Shown here: in pieces, positions 59,864 to 64,000 of the stretch
Layout: the number at the start of each line of letters is the position of its first letter
How positions within the stretch are numbered: position 1 is the first letter of the stretch
From: Rosellinia necatrix
Lineage: Eukaryota > Ascomycota > Sordariomycetes > Xylariales > Xylariaceae
NCBI GenBank assembly: GCA_021209875.1
Contig: JAGYVD010000002.1
Coordinates: 310,001-374,000, forward strand
DNA: 64,000 bases
Direction: 5' to 3'
Notes under the pieces: generated by a model
What the model was told of the DNA's origin: nothing
Seen by the model: only the letters and a program-made list of their open reading frames with translations
Database searches by the model: none
Made by a program: the position numbers and the translations under genes

Positions 59864-60114
59864 CCAGTCAGCTGAATAAGAGGACGAAGAACTAATTTAT
59901 TAGATAAATAGTCTGTGACGCGTGATCGATCCCCCGAGTTTTAATCTAAATCAACCCGATACGGCGGGACAGCACAGGAACCAGAAACTCCCCAAGGTCG
60001 CGCGGGTTGGTTTGATGCAAGCGGCAGCAGCTCGATACTACGGCGAGCGTGGGAGCGGGCGCTGAGCGGGACGAGGCGAATGGAGACGATCAGCGTCGCG
60101 GCTGCATCTCAGGC

Positions 60115-60140
60115 TATATATATATATATATATATATATT
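60115..60140. repeat. (TA)n microsatellite
   Basis: About 13 copies of TA in the spacer upstream of the xylanase. Confidence 0.95.
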
Positions 60141-61597
60141 ATGTATATGTATGTATGTGTGCAGGTAGATATAGATGTCTGTATATATATAACTACCTTT
60201 AATGTATAGATCAATGCTCCCCATATCCACACCGCATCCCATCACATCGCACATTCCACCCCAGGCTCTTCCGGGATAACTATTCTATCCTATCCTATCC
60301 ATCCTTCGGTCTACCTTCCCCAGAAAGTCCACCCCCAAGACAAAAAAAAAAAATCCTGCTGCGTTCCAGACCCTCTTGTTTTCTTACGCCGTACCGGAGA
60401 TGAAAACCCATTCTCTCTCCCCTTCCGGGAGACGTCCGTTAGCAGGGGGGGATAGAACCGATCTCTTTAGGGGGGTTGGGACCGACCAACGCATTACATA
60501 TGGCATGTTTTCCTTCCTTTCCCCCCCCTAGGCCGCGAGTGAACGGGGCGGGGATCTCCTTTTTCTCCACCTATAAAGAGTTGAGGCTCTGCCCCGTCTT
60601 GACGGAACCATAGTCTCCGTCCTTCGCAAAACGGCTGCCCTCGGAATCCCTACCCGATGAACCCTTTTCCTCCCTCTTTCGAGCACGGCCAACCCCACTT
60701 CACAAGTGCAGTGTGAGTACACTATGTGCGGGGATAGCGATAATTACCTAGGCATGTATGGAGGTATGTAGGTAGGTAGGTATGTAAGTAGTTAGAAGGT
60801 TATTACGGTGAGCGCGCTTTGGGCCAGCCTATCTGGCCTATCTATCTACAGACACACACATACGTTATAGCGGTTGATTGGTTGGGTAATAATTGAGCAC
60901 GTGGTATTGATTAGGTACACAACAAGAAGCACGCGGCACGGAACAGTAATCATCACGCAGATGTAAACAATTTTAGGAGACGTGTATGTTCAAATTCCAG
61001 TAGGTATCGTCGATGGTGAACAGTAAGTGGGTGGGTATTTTAATGCTATCCCCCGCCAACGCCTACAATGCATGAATCCGTCATAATAAGCCACCTTTTC
61101 CCCAACCCAAGAAAAAACCTTCCCAACCAGGAACCCAACGTTTGAGACCCGGCGTCTCGCTCGGGGGCGCTCAACGCCTATTACCTACTATGTCGAAAAG
61201 ACGACATCATGGTGCAAAGCTGACCTGGAAAAAAAAGGTGACCGCCGTCATGTCTCAACGCCCAAATTACAAAAGGGAATCCAGTGAATTAATCCTCCTC
61301 GGACACGCCAAGTCCATCTTTCCAGTTCAGAAACCATGCCTGCGTCAATTCAGAAACGACTAGTATATGTGCTCTTGAAGCCTCGGACGACCTCACCAAA
61401 CACCACCGACTTTGTTTGACCTTGGCCTAAATATAAATGCCTGCACTCAATTGGAGCGTTCTTGCGATAAAATTGCCCGTTCTTGATCCTCTTTGAAGAT
61501 TGATCTCACTCGACTGGGGCGATTGAGCTGGGACCGACCGATTTTGGACGAAACGGCGACGTATGGCCTCGAAAACACCACAATCGAAATCGGGCAA

Positions 61598-64000
61598 CTA
61601 GCCCCTTCGTTGCTGCAGTGCACCGGCGATCTGGAACGTGTCCGGCACCGGCGGGCGCTGGATCTCAAGGCTCCGGCTCGGTACGAGTCTCCCGCCAGGT
61701 GTTCGTGGGTGGGGTACATTGACACGCCCTGTGCGCTCCGTTAGTCGGCTCCGCGTGCACGCTTCTTCGTCTCCGCTGTCCGAGTCTCCGTCGTAATCGG
61801 CGAGCCGAGCAAAATAATCCGCCAGGCCGTCCACACTCGGGGTGCCCACAACTAATTCATACCGGGGAGGGGGTGTGAATAGCGGTGGCGGAGGTTCGTC
61901 GGCATCGAATGCGGGAGGGTTGTGGCTCGGATAGCGCAGCAAATGCATCGGCCGCTGAACCAGCTGCGAGCTCGCAGCGGGATGTTGTTGTATGTGAGCC
62001 GCAGGCGGCCTTGTGATGCTCGGACTTTCGATGTTCGTCAGGTTAGCGCCAAGCTCCATTGATGGTATACTCCCGGTGCTGGATGCCGGACTGGGATTGG
62101 TGGCGATGATTTCGGCATCGGGGCAACCACAGCGAGCTTGTTGGTGATAAATTGGCCGATCCAGACCCGAATACTCAGGGAGAGCCGTGTTGGCTTGAGT
62201 TGCGCGGCAATCAAGCACGGTGAAGGGCGAATCGATACTGATCTCGAAATGGCGCCGCTTCTTACCGGCTGGATCGTCTGGGTCAAGCCTCGAGATGCGC
62301 ATGACGATCTACATCCCATTTGGTTAACATGCAAGTCCTTCAAGGCCAACCATATATTGGAGACGGAAAAAAAAAAAAAACAACATACCTTAATCCAGTG
62401 GTGGACGTTAACGTTCTTCCAACTACAATCCGGATGTAGACGGATATTTTTATTCTTCGCCATCTGTTCGCATGTTGGGATCTGAACATGCATTTCCATC
62501 TCCGTTGGTCCCCAGAACGATTCTAATCCCAGGTCCAGGTCGCCGAGCATGTTGGCCGACGGTTCGGGCAAAGGTTCAGGTACAGTCTGGTTCATAGCGG
62601 CTGTCAGGCCCCTGCGCTTCTGCGCATGCGCCCGAGCCTCATGCCTTTGGTCAGGAGAAAGCTCGCCGCCGCTCAGTATCCTTATCTCCGACGTCTCAAA
62701 CTGCTTGTCCAGGGGCTTCCCGGCCGCCTTCTCAAAAATAAGAATTTTACGGCCTGGGTCTTTTCGGGTGACTCTCCGGTCGGCCGTCCAATATTCAACA
62801 GACTCGGTCACAAACACCTTGATCTTATGGACTTGCACCTTCGCCAACGGGGTAAGTTTGAAGGCGATGGGAATTTGGGCGCCTATCGGGAAAGATTTGC
62901 CTGATATCATGATGTCGTAGTGAAGCTGATCCTCCCACTGCCTGCTTATTGAAATCGGCTCCGTCATCTCGAGTGAGAGCTGGTCAGGAACCCGGACAAT
63001 ACGCACTTCCTTCGACCCGTGAAGATTGGGCTTGAAGGCGCCCGCTCGCTCCACAACTGCCTCCAACTCCCATTTCACTGATCCGAATTGAAGTCGCGTA
63101 GTCTCCAGCTGGTGGTGGTCAATGGGTAGCTCGAAGGAGTATTCATATTTACCCGGATAGAACGATTTATACGCCCTAGGTTGCGCCGCCTCCGCGCCCG
63201 GCCAATCTCCTTTCCCAAAACTACGCGATTGGACGGATTTGAGTGATAGCCGCTTATAGTCCTGGGGGCTAAGGTTATTTGTAGCACCCCCTCGCCTCAA
63301 GACAGAGGAGATAGTAGAGGAGGTAGGCATTGACAAACTTCTGTTCGTGGGTTCCGCGCATTGTCGAAGAGTGTAGGTGCACTGGTTCCCGAATTCGGTT
63401 TCCCATGTCTCGTGGATGGCATGGAAAAAGGTCAAAACTTGCGTGCGTAGAGATACCTCCTCATGCTGCTCGATTTTCATGGGTGGAATCCCTTCAGGCC
63501 ATTCCGTCCTAGCTTTCCCGTGCAGCTTGAGTGTGACCGACTTTAGCTTCACCTTCTTTGTGATGTTCAGTTGCAATTTGCCCCGGAGAAGCGCGGTGGA
63601 GTTGTCCGTCTCGTGGTGTGGGTGGCCATCGTGATCAAAACCAGTCAGGAATAGATTGGGTTCGGCAAGAATTATCGAACACTGTACACCACTCCCGCTC
63701 GCAACCGGCTTTGGAACCTCTGTAACGGAGCTCATAATATTCTTAGCCGAGCGGACCGACATCATGCTGTTCCGGTGCGCATTTTGGAAAGCCGAGCCCA
63801 TGGTAGACATCCTACGCGCTTCGGGCGCAGCAGCGCCGGCCGCCAATGCCGTGCCGGGCGGGGGTATCGATATCATAGATAACGGCCGCTCCCTATGTGG
63901 GCGAACGTCGCCAGTCTCGGTTGGGGTCTGGGGTACGCTTGTCGCAGGTAGAATGTCAACACCGTTAGGCTGGGTAGTGGTCGACTTGAACGGAGCCAAT
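61598..64000 (-). CDS. Alpha-arrestin (ART-type ubiquitin-ligase adaptor), 5' partial
   Basis: An adaptor that brings the Rsp5/HulA-type ubiquitin ligase to plasma-membrane permeases for endocytosis. The frame is open to the window edge, where the first codon is TTG, so the start lies outside. Exon 64000-62389 and exon 62308-61598 are joined over an 80-bp intron (GTATGT...GTAG) with a poly-T run. The arrestin N domain follows a disordered Ser/Pro region: VQCSIILAEPNLFLTGFD, LRGKLQLNITKKVKLKSVTL, PGKYEYSFELPIDHH. The arrestin C domain has PIAFKLTPLAKVQVHKIKVF, WGPTEMEMHVQIP and, after splicing, WIKIVMRISRLDP. The C-terminal tail holds LPEY and PPRY, L/P-P-x-Y motifs for WW domains of the ligase. 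The type (Rod1/Rog3, Aly or CreD) was not resolved. Confidence 0.87.

Larger units (their letters stand above)
59819..61597. other. Xylanase promoter and spacer
   Basis: A GGTC/GGTCG tract (59828-59863) lies just upstream of the xylanase start. A TA repeat is at 60115-60140, TATCC repeats near 60285-60302, and GTAGGTAGG words near 60765-60785. I saw no clear XlnR-type GGCTAA site. No gene is visible. Confidence 0.55.

Overview
The window is nuclear DNA of a filamentous ascomycete (Pezizomycotina, most likely a sordariomycete). Support comes from short GT-AG introns of about 50-170 bp with CTAAC-like branch sites, a HET-domain incompatibility gene, a fungal CBM1 cellulose-binding module on a GH10 xylanase, a siderophore transporter of the fungal SIT type, a pisatin-demethylase-type P450, and spacers full of GGTA/CCTA-type tetranucleotide repeats. 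No rRNA, tRNA, CRISPR array or bacterial feature was recognised. Exon structures below were worked out by hand from splice signals and reading-frame continuity.

Layout. 0-9 kb holds core genes: a 5'-cut PL1 pectate lyase (+), the clamp-unloader subunit Elg1/ATAD5 (-), and a probable Utp8-like nucleolar protein (+) divergent from it. 9-14.4 kb has no convincing gene. 14.4-21.6 kb has an Arg/Asp-rich DUF8035-like protein (+) converging on a four-BRCT Dpb11/Rad4/TopBP1 homologue (-), with a microsatellite-packed spacer between. 22.4-29 kb is accessory: an intact HET-domain gene, a decayed ankyrin-repeat gene just downstream, then AT-rich gene-poor DNA with an LTR-like remnant. 28.9-34.6 kb contains a 2OG-Fe(II) oxygenase-like gene lacking its distal iron ligand (-), a GNAT acetyltransferase (+) and a six-exon siderophore transporter (-) with an SreA-type GATA site in its promoter. 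34.7-41.3 kb has a second LTR-like remnant, a possible small secreted protein and a GH5 beta-1,6-glucanase-like enzyme (-). 41.3-50.5 kb carries a SnoaL-like protein (-), a hemerythrin-domain protein (+), eIF3c/Nip1 (-) and an unrecognised three-exon small gene (-). 51-64 kb has a FAR1/WRKY-GCM1-type zinc DNA-binding protein (+), a six-exon P450 (+), a GH10-CBM1 xylanase (-) and an alpha-arrestin (-) cut by the window end.

How the genes relate. Housekeeping functions (replication checkpoint, PCNA unloading, ribosome biogenesis, translation initiation, permease endocytosis) are interspersed with saprotroph/pathogen functions: pectate lyase, glucanase and xylanase act on cell walls, and the SIT transporter takes up ferric siderophores. 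No biosynthetic gene cluster is evident.

The most notable observations are: single-base frame breaks at homopolymers in two presumably essential genes (eIF3c and the Utp8-like gene); the His-to-Arg change in the oxygenase; a consensus ATCWGATAA iron-GATA site next to a 16-bp perfect palindrome upstream of the siderophore transporter; the ankyrin pseudogene beside the HET gene; a pair of diverged LTR-like repeats; and microsatellite-like insertions inside enzyme domains. I found no clearly new multi-gene system.
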